Source: Lepus europaeus (Eukaryota; Chordata; Mammalia; Lagomorpha; Leporidae). From it: a DNA stretch of 64,000 nt. The notes under the pieces are model-generated. The model made no database searches. It saw nothing but the letters and a program-made list of their open reading frames with translations, and was not told where the DNA came from. The stretch spans positions 36,937,501-37,001,500 of the forward strand of contig NC_084839.1 in NCBI RefSeq assembly GCF_033115175.1, given 5' to 3'. The position numbers and the translations under genes are program-made. Positions 44,861 to 56,500 of the stretch are shown in pieces (position 1 is the stretch's first letter; the number at the start of each line of letters is the position of its first letter).

Positions 44861-45075
44861 AGTGTACTCTCCACTCACCCATGCAGCCCCCCCCCTCCCC
44901 CAGTCTGAGGGACTGGGCACTCTCTCTCAGGTCCTGTCTGGAGAGGTGCCCATCCGTCCTTACAGATGTTCCTTCTTAATAAACCTTGCTATTTTACCTC
45001 CCACTACAAAAAAAAAAAAAAAAAAAAAAAAAAAAGGTCTGGTAATTCTAATTGCAAACCACTACTTTCAACCTT

Positions 45076-45790
45076 GTCACCTCACTGCCTTTTATTTTGG
45101 AAGATATCACCATGGAAGATATCACCACATCACACCAATTTCAATGGCTCTGGGAAATTGGTGCACTATGGAGTCACGCAGTGTGGCAACTGGGCCCAAA
45201 CAGAAACACCTTCTGCAAAGCCCGTGAAATCCAAGAGATTTAATCAGTGTAACTAATTGGATTTTTTTAAATAGTGGAGCCTGGGATTCTTTCTATTTTA
45301 GGATTATGAGATAGTTTTTTTTTTTTTTTTTTAATCACACTTCAGTATTTTCCAAGGATAAATATAATCAATCAATCACAAATCAAGAACACTTTAATTT
45401 TTGAAAGGGAGAGCCGTGTCGTGGTGTCATTTTCCAGAGCTATGTTGTATGAGGCTGGTTGCAATGATCCAGCCACCGAAGGAGAGACGCTAGAAACGAT
45501 CATTCTCAGAATTTGTGGTTTTCTTAATGCACTGGGAAATCTCTGGCATCATTTACTCACGTGGAGGCTTCTTGGGGCTCCTGATCCACTAGAAGGGTCC
45601 AGGGATCTATTGGAAAAGAACAACAGAATCAAAGGCAGGGAAGGACAGAGCTAGGCTGAACGTCCAGGCAGATCTTCCTGTGCTGTGATCCTGAGAGGCA
45701 GCAGACTTGAACCAGGTGCCACACAGGATGTTTCTGAACGAAAGCAGTGGGAATGGAACCAGGGCAATACGAACATCTCTTATGAAGAGA
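45076..45790. other. No supported gene or repeat
   Basis: T run at 45,317-45,332. Overlapping frames on both strands at 45421-45831 without recognisable domains. Confidence 0.5.
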
Positions 45791-45794
45791 GGGC

Positions 45795-45960
45795 CAGCAT
45801 TGGAGTCAGTCTGATAGAGCCTACACTTCACGAGCTATGTGACCTTGGCTCAATAATTAACCTTTCTGAATTTCAACTGGCTTTTCTATGACAGGAGAGG
45901 CTAATACGTCCCTCAAAGGGTTTAAATGAACTCCCAAATGTGAAGGTACCTGGTTCAGAA
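45795..45960 (+). repeat. MIR relic
   Basis: 'ttggagtcagtctgataga', 'cgagctatgtgaccttggct', 'aattaacctttctgaatttc', 'gacaggagaggctaatacg' follow the MIR order on the plus strand. Confidence 0.72.
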
Positions 45961-48900
45961 CCTCTTTCGTGAATTTTCCTTTATGTTGGCCTTGGCTGAA
46001 CGATGCTGTTAGTAAAAACAGAAAGGGCCACGGAGTCCTAAGGAAGGTAAAATGAAGTGGGCTGGCCATGGAGCGCAATTGCAGGGCTCGGAGCTTCTGT
46101 TCCGCCGCACACCGTGAATTCCATTTGCAGAAAAAGGAAATACCGTGGTCCTGCTGCAGCCCCCTAGCCATTTGGGAATCATTCAGTTTGCCCTGCCTTT
46201 GGCAGCATCATCTGGATGCTCTGTAGGTTCTCCTCGGAAACAGCACAGGCAACAGCCTCTTCATTATCTAAGGCTGCTGCCCGAGTTTCATTTAATTAAG
46301 AAGGCTGACCTTTATAAAGGCAGATTTTCCCTCCTCTTCTTTTAGCTTAGCTTACTATGATCCTAATGGAAGCTGAAAATCTGATGGTAAAGAGGGCCAA
46401 GTTTTCACTGATAAGGCTGACACGTTGTTCCTATTCTTACACAGAAATTTAATAGGCAGAATTATAGATACATAAGCCAAAATCCCTTTCAGATAAATCT
46501 GACCTCAAGTACATGAGAAGGTGAGAACAGCAGGAAATAAAGGATAAGCCCTAGAGGAATGTGTATCAGAAAGAACATCTCAACACCAAAGAACCAACGA
46601 CCTCTGAACACATAGATTTGTAATTAGCCTTATTCAAAGCAAATTAAAGTTTGATTCTTACTTAACTCTTGGAATCTGTGGAAATACAGAAGGAGCCTCT
46701 TAAAGCCTTGTTGAGCACAGTATTGTGGTGCTCTTTAGATAGAGAAACCAAATAAACCAGCAAAAAAGGAGATCACGACCACAGTGCTGCTTGCTCTGCA
46801 TTTGCCAATCCTTGACATTGGCCTTTAAAACGTTAGCAAGGACACAAGGGCCCTCAAACACAGGTGGAGTCTGGAGAACAGTTGGACTTTGGCCCTGCAG
46901 AGAATCAAGCCTCAAATTCCTGGGAGCCAGTCTCTGCTTAGGAGATTGTCTTGACCCCAAGGATAACAGCCACTACTGTGCTAGGGTTGGGTTCTTTCTC
47001 TTCTCTTCTTTTTTGGGTGGGGAATACATTTTGCCTGGTCTATGAGGACACCCTTCACCTGAGTGGAAGATGCGTCTGTTAGCAGAGCTCTTACTGTATG
47101 TGATGAGCAGTGGGTGCTCTTTCCCTCTGACCCCTCATGGCGACAACTCATTAGGATGATGACACACTTCGGAGAAAGCCACTGGAGCTAGCAATGAGTT
47201 TTTTCCTACATTCATCTAATTGGTAAATGGGTCTTCTCTAATCAGTTATCAATAGTTTATTGACAGACTAAACAAAATATGTCTGTTGTCACCCTTGGGT
47301 GGGGAGAAATTCTGAAGTTTGTGGCACCTGAATGTGAGCACTTTTACTGCTGTACCCTGACAGTAACAAGCAAGTACTGGGGCAAAGAGGGAGAATTCCA
47401 TTTCCTTCTTTCAGAGAGGTGTTAAATGTTATTACAAATTGAAGCCAACCACAACAACAAAATCTTAGGATAAACATCCTTAGTTAAATCTGTACACATT
47501 ATTATACACCCTAGTTTCATTATCAGTAAAAATAGTAAATTAACATTAATTACCAAGGCATATTTCTGCTGAGTGAATGAAAAGAATTTTTCTCATATTG
47601 CTAATCTAACAGGTTTGCTCCAGGTGTTGGCATCACTTTAAATGAAGTGATTGGGAGAGATTCTATGTATTGGGGTGATTAAAGCAACTCTATTTTCCCA
47701 GCAGTGCCCCTGGCCTTGGGATCCTGACAGTACATTATAAATGCGTTCCTGGGAGATCACATATTTTGCCATATATTTGAGTGAACTGTAGGAAAGCAAT
47801 GCTATCATCAAAAGGGTTTCTTTGTACCAGTTGGTACCCACCACACACACACATGAACAGCCACATGCAGATCTTTCGTTTTAGCATATCCAATATGTAA
47901 AAGTTACTTTCAATCTTTACACCCCAGTTTAGCATAGCTCCCTTCCCAAGTCAGCTCATTATAAGCCTTTAGTGAAATTTGAGGCCACACAGCAATCCTT
48001 ATAGTATGCTGGTTCTTCTAACAGCCATGCTATGACAGAGTCCAGCTATTTTTTACTTGAGCTGGCATGGCATCTAAATGTATTGTCACACATGATAATA
48101 ACGGTCACTGCACCTATCACAGTAGGAATAAAATCCAGCCACAAAGGGAATGCTGAGTGGAGGAGCACATGTCCTTTATAAAGGCCCGTGGGCAGAAGTC
48201 TATGAATTCTTTAACTTCTATTGTTACTGAGACAGGTATTATCTGTTAGAAGCTTTTTTCCCTCTTTCTTTCTTACGCATCATTTTTTCCAAATATTAAC
48301 AACACCTGCAATATCATCTCCAGTTGATGTGATAATTCGTATGGCAGATTTAACACAATGCCTGTCAGTTTTCTAAATCCTCCCTGGGAGATGCAGTGTG
48401 TAGTCACTTCCTCATGTATTATCCTAGCTGTTCTTTCTATTTCCAGAAAACAAACCAGTGAAGCTAAATGAAGCTGAAGCTATCACTGTTGTCCTGAACC
48501 AGTGACATTGGATTCCTCCCCAGGGAATCAGTTGCATCTATTTAAATATAGTTTTAGGTGAGTATGTGGAGAAATCTTTACTAATCACAAGGACTCTGAG
48601 TAGAATGTGGTATTCTGTTAACAACAGTATTTTGGCCTTTAATTTGCAGAACAATCTATTAGGTTTATGTAGCTGTTAAATGAGGTTTGGGTGATCTAAT
48701 ATGGAGATACAGTATAATTCTATTCTTCATCATTTATTCAGTTGTCAGACTAATAGTAGACAGGAAGATTGCTGAAGATGCTCTGTGTGCTTCCTTGGGA
48801 ATGGCTGCATGTGAACCTGAGCACATGTGAATGGGCGTGTTGCTATGAAGTCTGAGTCCAAATTATGGTTTCTTAGATTAATTGTTTTATGAGCTAGAAA

Positions 48901-49220
48901 TTTGTGTTATTCACTTATAAACATATAGTCCATTTTCTATCTTACTTCCCCTATCCTATTTCTTTTTTGCTTTTTAAAAAAATATACTATAATAATTTCT
49001 TAATTTCATGTGTATCTGTTCCTCTGGTATAAGAGAGAGAAGTACAAGCAAGTGGCATAAAGTAACGTGATAAAATGATGATATCCAATTTGGGTGTAAT
49101 GACAAGAAGAGAAAAAGGCTGTGGTCAGGGGGGGACATAATTAAGAAAGACAATGGAATGGGAGAGAGAAAACATGTGACTTGGGTTCTTTCTTCTCAAT
49201 ACCAATCAGTTGTAAATGCT
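45961..49220. other. Repeat-poor block, possible conserved DNA
   Basis: 3.3 kb with almost no recognisable repeats, apart from short CA runs near 47,842. Frames of 104, 86 and 84 codons occur on both strands (46145-47045 region) without domains. Mixed GC content and lack of old repeats make it the best candidate here for conserved non-coding elements. I cannot test conservation by eye. Confidence 0.45.
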
Positions 49221-49222
49221 GA

Positions 49223-49269
49223 TTTTTTTTTATTTTTAAAGATTTATGTATTTATTTAAAAGGTAGAGC

Positions 49270-49315
<46 letters not shown>

Positions 49316-49547
49316 TCTGTCTGCTGGTTTACTCCCCAAATGTCTGTAAGGACCAGTGCTGGACTAGGGCTGTGGCAGACTAAAACCAGGACCTGATACT
49401 CCATCTGGGTCCCATGTGGGTGCCAGTGACCCTAATACTTAAGCCATCTGCTGGCTGATTTCCCAGGAGCATGTGCAGGGAGCTGGCTTGGAAGCAGACA
49501 GTATAAGGAACAGCTTAACCACTGTGCCATGATGGGACTGGTCCCAG
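49223..49547 (-). mobile_element. CSINE
   Basis: 'aaagatttatgtatttattt', GA tract, 'gtctgctggtttactcccc', 'gggtcccatgtgggtgccag', head 'accactgtgccatgatggga'. Flanks show a blurred duplication ('atgctgattttt' and 'gtgctgttttta'). Confidence 0.83.
49271..49310. repeat. (GA)n microsatellite
   Basis: Forty bases of near-perfect GA inside the CSINE 3' end. Confidence 0.95.
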
Positions 49548-49549
49548 GT

Positions 49550-50220
49550 GCTGTTTTTAAAGTCATGTTAGAAAGGGTTGTAAAACCTACTCATGGACCT
49601 TTCAAAAGCAAGAAACTTTTATTTCTAGTACTCTTGTTGGTACTGCCACAGTCCTCCTTACATAATGCTGTGTGGTATTTTTGGCTAAATATCTTCCCTT
49701 GTAGACCAATGGGGCAAAATGGTCATTGACAAACTCATCTGTACTTTCTCAGAGCCGGTAGAGCATTTGGCACAAAATAACAACCTATCAAAAGTTTGCT
49801 TGAAAATAGGTCAAAACAGATTGTTCTTTGAGATACTTAGAAGCGAGAATCTGTGATTTAAGAACTCAAGATTGTAAGGCCTGGGGAAAACCCCCAAAGC
49901 TGATCTTGACTTTGAATAGAATGCTTTCTGCATTGGGCAGTGATATTGAGAGAAACTGTGCTTGATTTTCAATACAAGAAATAGATACCAAGCATTAAAA
50001 TAGAAAGTACAAACTTAGTGCATTAAATAAAGGAAGAAGACTACTAACGGGATAGAAGTAGTTTACTTCTTGGGGGTGTAGTTTGGGAAAATGTAGTTTT
50101 TCAAGGAGATGATGACAGGAAGGGAGATCCTGGGAAATTTATTCAAAGCTCCTGAGTGACAGGAAAATCTTAGATTACCCTAATGTGTGGCTATCAATTG
50201 CAGAGAGGAAAAAATGTATA
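49550..50220. other. No supported gene or repeat
   Basis: Unique AT-rich sequence; the 66-codon frame at 49529-49729 starts in the SINE and has no domain. Confidence 0.5.
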
Positions 50221-50224
50221 TATT

Positions 50225-50395
50225 CAAAGCCACATAGAAGAAGAACCAGGTCACTTTAAAAATATTTATTCCCAACTTTCATGCTTGAAATCCTGATTTA
50301 GTAGGTCTCAGAAGGGCCCACAAATTTTATCAGGCATTATGACCAGTACTAGAATCACTGATCTACAGTTATCTGTGATTTGTCTAATCGTGGTC
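50225..50395 (+). repeat. MER5A-like hAT relic
   Basis: 'gaaatcctgatttagtaggt', 'ctcagaagggcccacaaatt', 'agtactagaatcactgatct' follow MER5 (gattctgattcagtaggtct, ggtggggccc, gagaaccactg). Confidence 0.7.
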
Positions 50396-50399
50396 CCAA

Positions 50400-52155
50400 A
50401 TGATCAGGGGCACTATGTATGTTATAGATTCAAAGGGAAAAAAGCTTATAAAGTACAACAGTTCATGACATGAGTTATATATCCGATCAGACTTACATAA
50501 GAATAAAGACAAAGATAATTGTCAAATTTAAAAAAATCATTATTCAAAACAAGTTTACAAGATAGATTTTAAGAATTCATTGTATTCCATCACAAATCAG
50601 GATTAGATTTTAAGCAACATATAACTGGTGAGAAATCAAAGTACCACTGGAAGTAAATGAGAAACTTAATATAGACCAAATGTTAGTAGTAAGTGGAACT
50701 TTTTAATAATTTCCCAATATAAATCAATAAACATCTGAGTATAGGCAAATATTTTAATATTAGAATCCCACTGCATACAAGAGTATTGACCATTATATTA
50801 TTGACCATTGCATTAGAGCATTTTTACAATTTATAGGAAACTCTATTTCATTCCATATTTCAGGTTGAACTATCCTCTCATTGTATTTCAGCCTCGTCAT
50901 GGAGTCCTGAGTCAAAGTTCCCTCATATGCAGCTACATTCAGACAACTAGCTGGACACTGTGGAACCTACCTGAACATTGCAGTAAAGATTCTCATGTCC
51001 AGAGTAGGCAACAAGGAGACAAGAAAGCTCATCAAATCTGTAACAAAATTGTTTTATCAAAGCCAACACTTGTGTTGCTGTCTTACTTGCAACATTACAC
51101 ACCATTTTGCTACTTAATCAAGTGAAAATATTAACAAATGATTGTTCATATCTATACAAATGTATATTTACCTTAAAAATTCAGTAAGTAAAGCTTTCTG
51201 AGGCTACATATTTAAGAGATTAGCTATATTTAAGAAAAAATACAAGACTTCAATGGATATAATTGATTTTTTCTACCTTTGCCACACTATTTAAATTCTA
51301 AATAAATTATGCAAAAGTAAATAACTTGCATATTTACTTGTAATACATCTCCAACAAGGTCATATGTTTAAAATCAAATTTATGTCAAAAGCTATGAGTT
51401 CATAACAGCAGTCATAAACTTAGTGTCGAAACTTAGTGATCACTGCAAATTGAAACTTGTTATTCAAAAGATTGCTAATGAAAGACACAATTAACAATTT
51501 ATTTTCCCTTTTCAGCATCAATAATGTAACTATTTGATATAATTAATTAAGAAATGTTCTTTACAGAATTCAGCTCACGGATGTGAAATAAATGATAGAA
51601 TTAGAAATTCATCAATACTTCAATTTCTTTAAAAAATCTGACTCAGACAAAAGTCCTTAGTTGATGAAAGTGTTAAATGAAAATTGATAGACACTTACAA
51701 AGGCAAGATCAAGGTGTCATCAACTGAATAGGCTGGTCAATCTTAGCACCATTAGTGCAAAATAAGTCAGATTGTTACTTAATAAAGCATTATCTCCCAA
51801 AATACGTGCATTTTAATTTATTGGAAACTCTAGAGCCAATTTTTATTGTGAAAATACAGGATAGAGAAACATATTTTTGGACAGTATAAGGAAACAAAAA
51901 AAAATCTAGATTGTGAGTTCCTTTATTTGACAACTAAATCAGTTTCTTCAATAAATTAAAGGCCTAAAAAATTCCATGTTCCTACTCTCAATTACAACAG
52001 ACTCAAGGGACACATTATACAATATTTAGTTGGAATGTCATTTTCAACAAATTAACTTTAAAAAGACATTTTAAAAAAAGAGGAAATCTTAACAGATTAG
52101 AAATGAAAGAAATTACTGAAGATTTTTGTTGGTTGTGGTAATAGCACTGCAATTA
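50400..52155. other. AT-rich unique sequence
   Basis: About 1.75 kb, no recognised repeat. The 86-codon frame at 50865-51125 (+) has no domain or exon flanks. Confidence 0.5.
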
Positions 52156-52159
52156 TATG

Positions 52160-52255
52160 AGAAAATGTTTAAAAAGTCATGGAAAAATGGAAGTAAAATA
52201 TAATATGCATTTTCTATGAATTATTTGGAAATTCTTCAAAGTTTAGGGAAACATA
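52160..52255. repeat. MITE-like palindromic repeat, copy E
   Basis: 'gtttaaaaagtcatggaaaa', 'tggaagtaaaatataatatg', 'ctatgaattatttggaaatt' and 'cttcaaag'. Shorter and more decayed than copies A-D; assignment is tentative. Confidence 0.42.
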
Positions 52256-52796
52256 CTGAGACACATAGGAATGAAATAACGTGGTATCTGATAGTTGCTT
52301 TAAAATATTTAGGCAAAGTAGAAAGAGAAGGAAAAACACATTTAAAAAAAAAAGAAAGTTGGGACAAGAATACCAAAATCTAAATAATTATATAATATCT
52401 AGGTGATGGATCTATGGACTTCCTATATTGTTTATCGTACTTTTCTGTATGTCTGAATGTTTTTTAGTAAAATAATTTTAATATATATTTTATTATATCC
52501 CTTGAGAAACATTGTGACATTTTATACAATCTGTTTGCTCTTGGCTAAAGATTATTTACAGTGGACAAGCTTCTTTAATGTATTTATTTATGATATAAAT
52601 ACAATTTAATATGTACTATTTTCATAAATATTCAACCTCAGGATCTAACCATAAAGTCAATTTGTTCAAATTCTTTTTAGTCAAATAAAACATTACTTGA
52701 CTATAAAAATCCAATTGTATATCACACAAATGACTAATATGGTAATAGAAAAAATACATTTATTATTTCTGAGTAAATTAAGGAACTATTTTTCTG

Positions 52797-52800
52797 GTCT
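52797..52800. repeat. LTR target duplication GTCT, left
   Basis: GTCT flanks the LTR directly on both sides (52797-52800 and 53505-53508). Four-base duplications are typical of class I (gammaretrovirus-like) insertions. Confidence 0.8.
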
Positions 52801-53504
52801 TGTTAGGTAGGAAGTCAGATAGGAGCTTATGTGTGTGTGACAAAGGCCTAAGGAGACATTTAGGTGCAGCATATACATCTCAAAGTCATCCTGATAATGT
52901 TTCAGGGGCAGCCCAGTGTTCGCATCCTGCCCTGCTCTTCTACCCAATAACCTGCCAGGTAGGGGTCCCCGCCCCTTCTGCCTGATAATCTTCCAGATGC
53001 AGCCTAGCATCTGCATTCAAATATCCTGCTCCCATCCCGGATCCTCCAGAGGGTCTTGCTCACCCTTCCTCTAAACCCAGGGCAGCACCAGCTAGGCTTC
53101 CTCCTGTCTGATACCTTTAGGGGGAAAACTGAGATAGGAATTTCTAGTACTTACATCCATTTATTTACACCCATTTATTCAGGAGGAGATGTGTGAAGAC
53201 AAAGACCCATCTCCTTAAAAACCCCTGGCCTCAACTGGACAGCTTGCTCAGTCTTCTGCCTCTCTGCTGAGCTGCCCGCCTGGCCTGCCCAGGTGTAATC
53301 TCTCCACTCAACCATGTAGCCCTGCTCTCCCCCAGTCCGAGCAACTGGGCACTCTCTCTCAGGTTCTGTCTGGAGAGGTGCCCATCCATTCTTATGGATG
53401 TCCCTTCCCTAATAAACTTTGCTATTTTACTTTCCACTACTCTCTGTCTCACACCTGGATTCTTTCTTGTACAAAGACAAGAACCCTGCCATTCACAGGT
53501 AACA
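52801..53504 (+). mobile_element. Solo LTR, class I ERV-like (copy 2, intact)
   Basis: 704 bp, TGTTAGGTAG at the start and CAGGTAACA at the end, giving inverted ends TGTTA...TAACA. U3 with a TATA-like CTTAAAAA near 53,213-53,220, AATAAA at 53,411-53,416, inferred R end near 53,440 (from the retrocopy), and U5 of about 64 bp containing 'gacaagaaccctgcc'. No viral genes are present on either side, so it is a solo LTR. Most similar to the copy at 22.0 kb. Small frames on either strand are incidental. Confidence 0.92.
53411..53416 (+). promoter_or_regulatory. LTR polyadenylation signal AATAAA
   Basis: Matches the signal used by the transcript that gave rise to the retrocopy at 44.6-45.0 kb, so cleavage probably falls near 53,440. 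Confidence 0.75.
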
Positions 53505-53508
53505 GTCT

Positions 53509-53660
53509 TTCTTTTCAGTTAAAATTTAAACACCTAAGAATAATTGTGTGTTAATTACAGAGTTCAACCAATAGTACTAGAACAAAAAAAAAAATACTAA
53601 AAGGGATAAAGTATTACATTGTACATCAACAGTCAGGACAAGGGCTGATCAAGTCACTGT
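53509..53660 (-). mobile_element. LINE-1 3'-end fragment
   Basis: 'ttacagagttcaaccaatag', 'gataaagtattacattgtac', 'gtcaggacaagggctgatc' resemble the L1 3' end at 41.96 kb ('agagttcaataaatag', 'gacaagggctataaac'). The class I LTR inserted beside or inside it. Confidence 0.55.
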
Positions 53661-53808
53661 CTTTCTTTCTCTTTCTCTCCCTCCCTTTCTCTCCCTCCCT
53701 TTCTTTCCCTTCCTTCTTCTTTCCTTCTTTCCTTCCTTCCTTCCTTCCTCCTTCCTTCCTTCCTTCCTTCCTTCCTTCCTTCCTTCCTTCCTTCCTTCCT
53801 TCCTTCCT
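53659..53808. repeat. (CTTT/CTTC)n tract
   Basis: About 150 bp of TTCC/CTTT repeats, the last 90 bp nearly pure TTCC. It abuts the tail side of a minus-strand CSINE. Expected to be unstable and hard to assemble. Confidence 0.95.
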
Positions 53809-54085
53809 ATTTTATGTGAAAGGCTGAAAGGCAGAGAGAGAGAGAGAGAGAATCTGTTATTCTCTGGTTCACTCTGCAAATGTCCACAACAGTGGGGATG
53901 GACCAGCTGAAGCCAGGAGCCCAAAATTCACTATGGGTCAGCCATGTGAGTGGCGCAGACCCAAGTACTTGAGCCACCACCTGCTGCTTCCTAGGGTGCA
54001 CAGTAGAAGGCATCTGGAATTGGAAGTGAAATACAGACTTAAACTCTGTAACTGTTATGGGATGCAGGTGTCCCAAGGGACACCG
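53809..54085 (-). mobile_element. Old CSINE (CSINE3-like)
   Basis: 'ttttatgtgaaaggctgaaa', a GA run, 'ttattctctggttcactctg', 'tgctgcttcctagggtgcac', head-side 'ggatgcaggtgtcccaaggg'. Minus strand. Confidence 0.75.
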
Positions 54086-54087
54086 TT

Positions 54088-54422
54088 TTTCTTCTTTTAA
54101 AAGACTTATGGGTTTAGTTGAAATATAGTTACAGAGAGAGAAGAAGAGATAGAGAGAGGAGAGAGATCTTCCATTTGCTGGTTCATTACCCAAATGGCCT
54201 CTATGGCCAGGGCTGGGCTAGACCGAAGCCAAGATTCTGAAACTGCCATCTGGGTTTCCCATGAGGATGGCAGGGACCCAAGCACTTTTCTTCTGCTGCT
54301 TTCTAAGGTGCACTAGCAGTGGGCTGGATGGTAAGTGGAGCAGCCGAACTCCAACTGGTGCCTGTATAGGACAATGGTGCTGCAGGAGGCTGCTGAACTC
54401 CCTGGGCCACAAAGCAGGCTGA
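54088..54422 (-). mobile_element. CSINE, second in a tandem pair
   Basis: 'taaaagacttatgggtttag', 'ttacagagagagaagaagag', 'ttccatttgctggttcatta', 'ctatggccagggctgggct', head 'gggccacaaagcaggct'. It lies directly next to the older copy in the same orientation. Minus-strand frames at 53807-54451 are shadows. Confidence 0.78.
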
Positions 54423-54424
54423 AC

Positions 54425-56218
54425 CCCCAAGTGACATGTTAAGCACTGCACTTAGCACCTGCCTCTGGAGGGTCTTTCAGTGTAACAACAGAGCCGTTTA
54501 CCTTTGGTGTGGCCCCTTGGGTTAATTCCTGGAGGGAAACAGAAGAACCTTATGACAGAGTAAGATAATTTTAGGATGATTAACATGATAGATATTAGAA
54601 AATTCATTTAAATTTATCTAAAATACATTCTTGCAAATCACAGAGAAGAGATATTGAGAAAGCTGTGGCAGGTTCTGCCCATTTAATACTGAACGTTAGA
54701 GCTATAAATAGGAAATAAGAGCTATTGAAAAATGTTGAACAAAATGTGTTACACAGAGTCTTCTGCTATGAACTTGGCCAATGCTGTAGTATGACAACGA
54801 ATATGGAGAGTAAATTGTTGCCTTGAAAATGGCAGAGAACTTGGTTGGCTAGGATATGAGTGTGGATAAAAGTTTTAAAAATGCAAATCGGGTTTTTCAC
54901 TCCCACTTCACAACTTTTCTTTGAGAATGTTTTAAACAAAACTATGTCTATCTTAGGCAGTATGACTTTAAAGTAAAGGAAAAGAGGGATTACACTTCTT
55001 AGACATAGATCTGAATTCCCACAAATAGAAACTCAGCGGTTAAACAGAGCCCTGTCCGGAAAGGCACAGTGGGGCCCACTGAAGGATTCCCCCTTCTTCT
55101 TGCCCATTTAGGGCTTTGGGGAAGAAATCAAAATGAAAATATGAAAAGAAAAATTGAATGGATTCTATGTATCTAGGTACTCATTCAGACACCTAATCAT
55201 ATTTAGACTGTAAAATATAAAGAGAACCAAAACATTTTACTATGTTATGAAAATGTTAATGGAAGGATTTTTAGTAGATGCTTACATATTCTAAATCTAT
55301 ATTTGACTAAGAATGAGAGAATTGGACAAGTTGCACGTAAAAAGGGTATAGGGAGAGGGAAGATTAAAGTTGGATCCATAAATTTTAAAAGGCAGAGCCA
55401 TACTTTAACCTTGTCAAATTAGTCTTCTGATTATGCTTTTTAGTATATTCAGTACAATTATTTAAGCCATATTGCTATATTACCTCTTTGCCAAATCATA
55501 AAAAGTACTTCCTCTCATTTCCTGAAACACAGGCTTGAACTAACATGAAACTGAAATAAATTTTCATTTTGATTTTTCTAATAGAAAAATATTTTAGTTT
55601 GATAATTTTTGCAATTTTATTTCTTTGTCTTTAAGGTATTCTATTTCCTTCCCCATATAGCACTGTCTTTTATGATATTTAATGATAAAGTTATACACTT
55701 TTCACTTTGTTTAAGGAAATCCTATCTCTACTGAAAGCAATCTGAATCATATTACCCCTTTATAATTAATCTACCAACACAGATCTTTTATTACTTTATC
55801 CTCAGTTCCAAAATGATCATCATGACTGACATTGGTATTTTCAATTAATTTCATGTGGAATCTCCCATGATTCCCTTTGAATCTGTGAACAGAAATGAAT
55901 GCTTCATTTGACTATTCAAGTCAGTTTTCAAAAAAAAGTGTTGAGCACATCTCTCTGAGTGTTACATTCCTGATAATTGTTGATCCAGGCATGAGAGCAG
56001 AGAGTCACCATTGGCCAATTCTTTGGGAATAAATGGGTAGATAAAAACTAATTTTCTTCTACATCTATAGTTATTTAGAAAAAAGTTCTGTGCCAGTGTC
56101 TCATGTCTTGTTTGAGAAATATTAAGAGAATCAAAATTGATATTTAAATTTTTAAGCACTAGATTTTAGTATTTAGAGGCTTCTACCTAATCTACTCAAA
56201 AAGCATCAGAAACAACTC
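54425..56218. other. AT-rich unique sequence
   Basis: 1.8 kb with no recognised repeat or gene signal. Confidence 0.5.
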
Positions 56219-56220
56219 AA

Positions 56221-56500
56221 GCACAATGACTGTTAGCTTAGTGGGTAAGATGCCCATATCCCATATCAGAGTACCAGGGTAGATTCCAAGCTTTGGCTCT
56301 GATTCCGGATTCCTGCTAATACAACCATGGGGGCAGTGGTGATGGCTTAAGAAAATGGGTTCCCGCTACCATATTGGATCCCGCTACCTGGACTGGATTC
56401 CAGTTCCTGGCTTAGACTTCATCTGGGGGCTATGCAGGCATTAGGCATTTTGGAGATGGACCTGAAGATGTGGCATCTCTCTCTCCACATCCTTTTTACT
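56221..56500 (+). mobile_element. Old CSINE (CSINE3-like)
   Basis: 'gttagcttagtgggtaagat', 'tatcccatatcagagtacca', 'ctgattccggattcctgct', 'gtggcatctctctctccaca'. Decayed, with no clear tail. Confidence 0.66.

Larger units (their letters stand above)
44608..45031 (+). mobile_element. L1-mobilised retrocopy of an LTR transcript
   Basis: Shares blocks in order with the LTRs at 22.0 and 52.8 kb: 'caaacaccctgctccc', 'catctccttaaaaccccc' (TATA-like CTTAAAA), 'tgggcactctctctcaggt', 'tggagaggtgcccatccgt', then AATAAA at 44,978-44,983. It stops 24 nt later with an A tail (45,008-45,031) and lacks the U5 that follows in both LTRs, as expected of a spliced or unspliced polyadenylated RNA copied back. 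It starts inside U3, so it is 5'-truncated or began at an upstream site. About 65 bp of U3 is missing versus the LTRs, and a 50-bp-period duplication is present. Frames of up to 171 codons run across it and its poly(A) and are not genes. Confidence 0.9.
44530..45075 (+). repeat. MER5A-like relic hosting the retrocopy
   Basis: 'cccagagactttgaattaat', 'actcatacactggtttaaaa' and then, after the insertion, 'attctaattgcaaaccacta' follow the MER5A order (agattctgattcaat, ctggttttaaaagc, gattctaatgtgcaa, gagaaccactg). The retrocopy at 44608-45031 splits it. Confidence 0.6.

Noticed and set aside
44712..45227. Longest open frame in the window (171 codons, +)
   Set aside because: It runs through the LTR retrocopy, its GGCCT repeat and its poly(A), which gives a lysine run, and ends in unrelated DNA. 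Low-complexity and repeat-derived, not a gene.
53807..54193. 128-codon minus-strand frame
   Set aside because: Made of CSINE body and simple TCT repeats; leucine/serine-rich from repeats.
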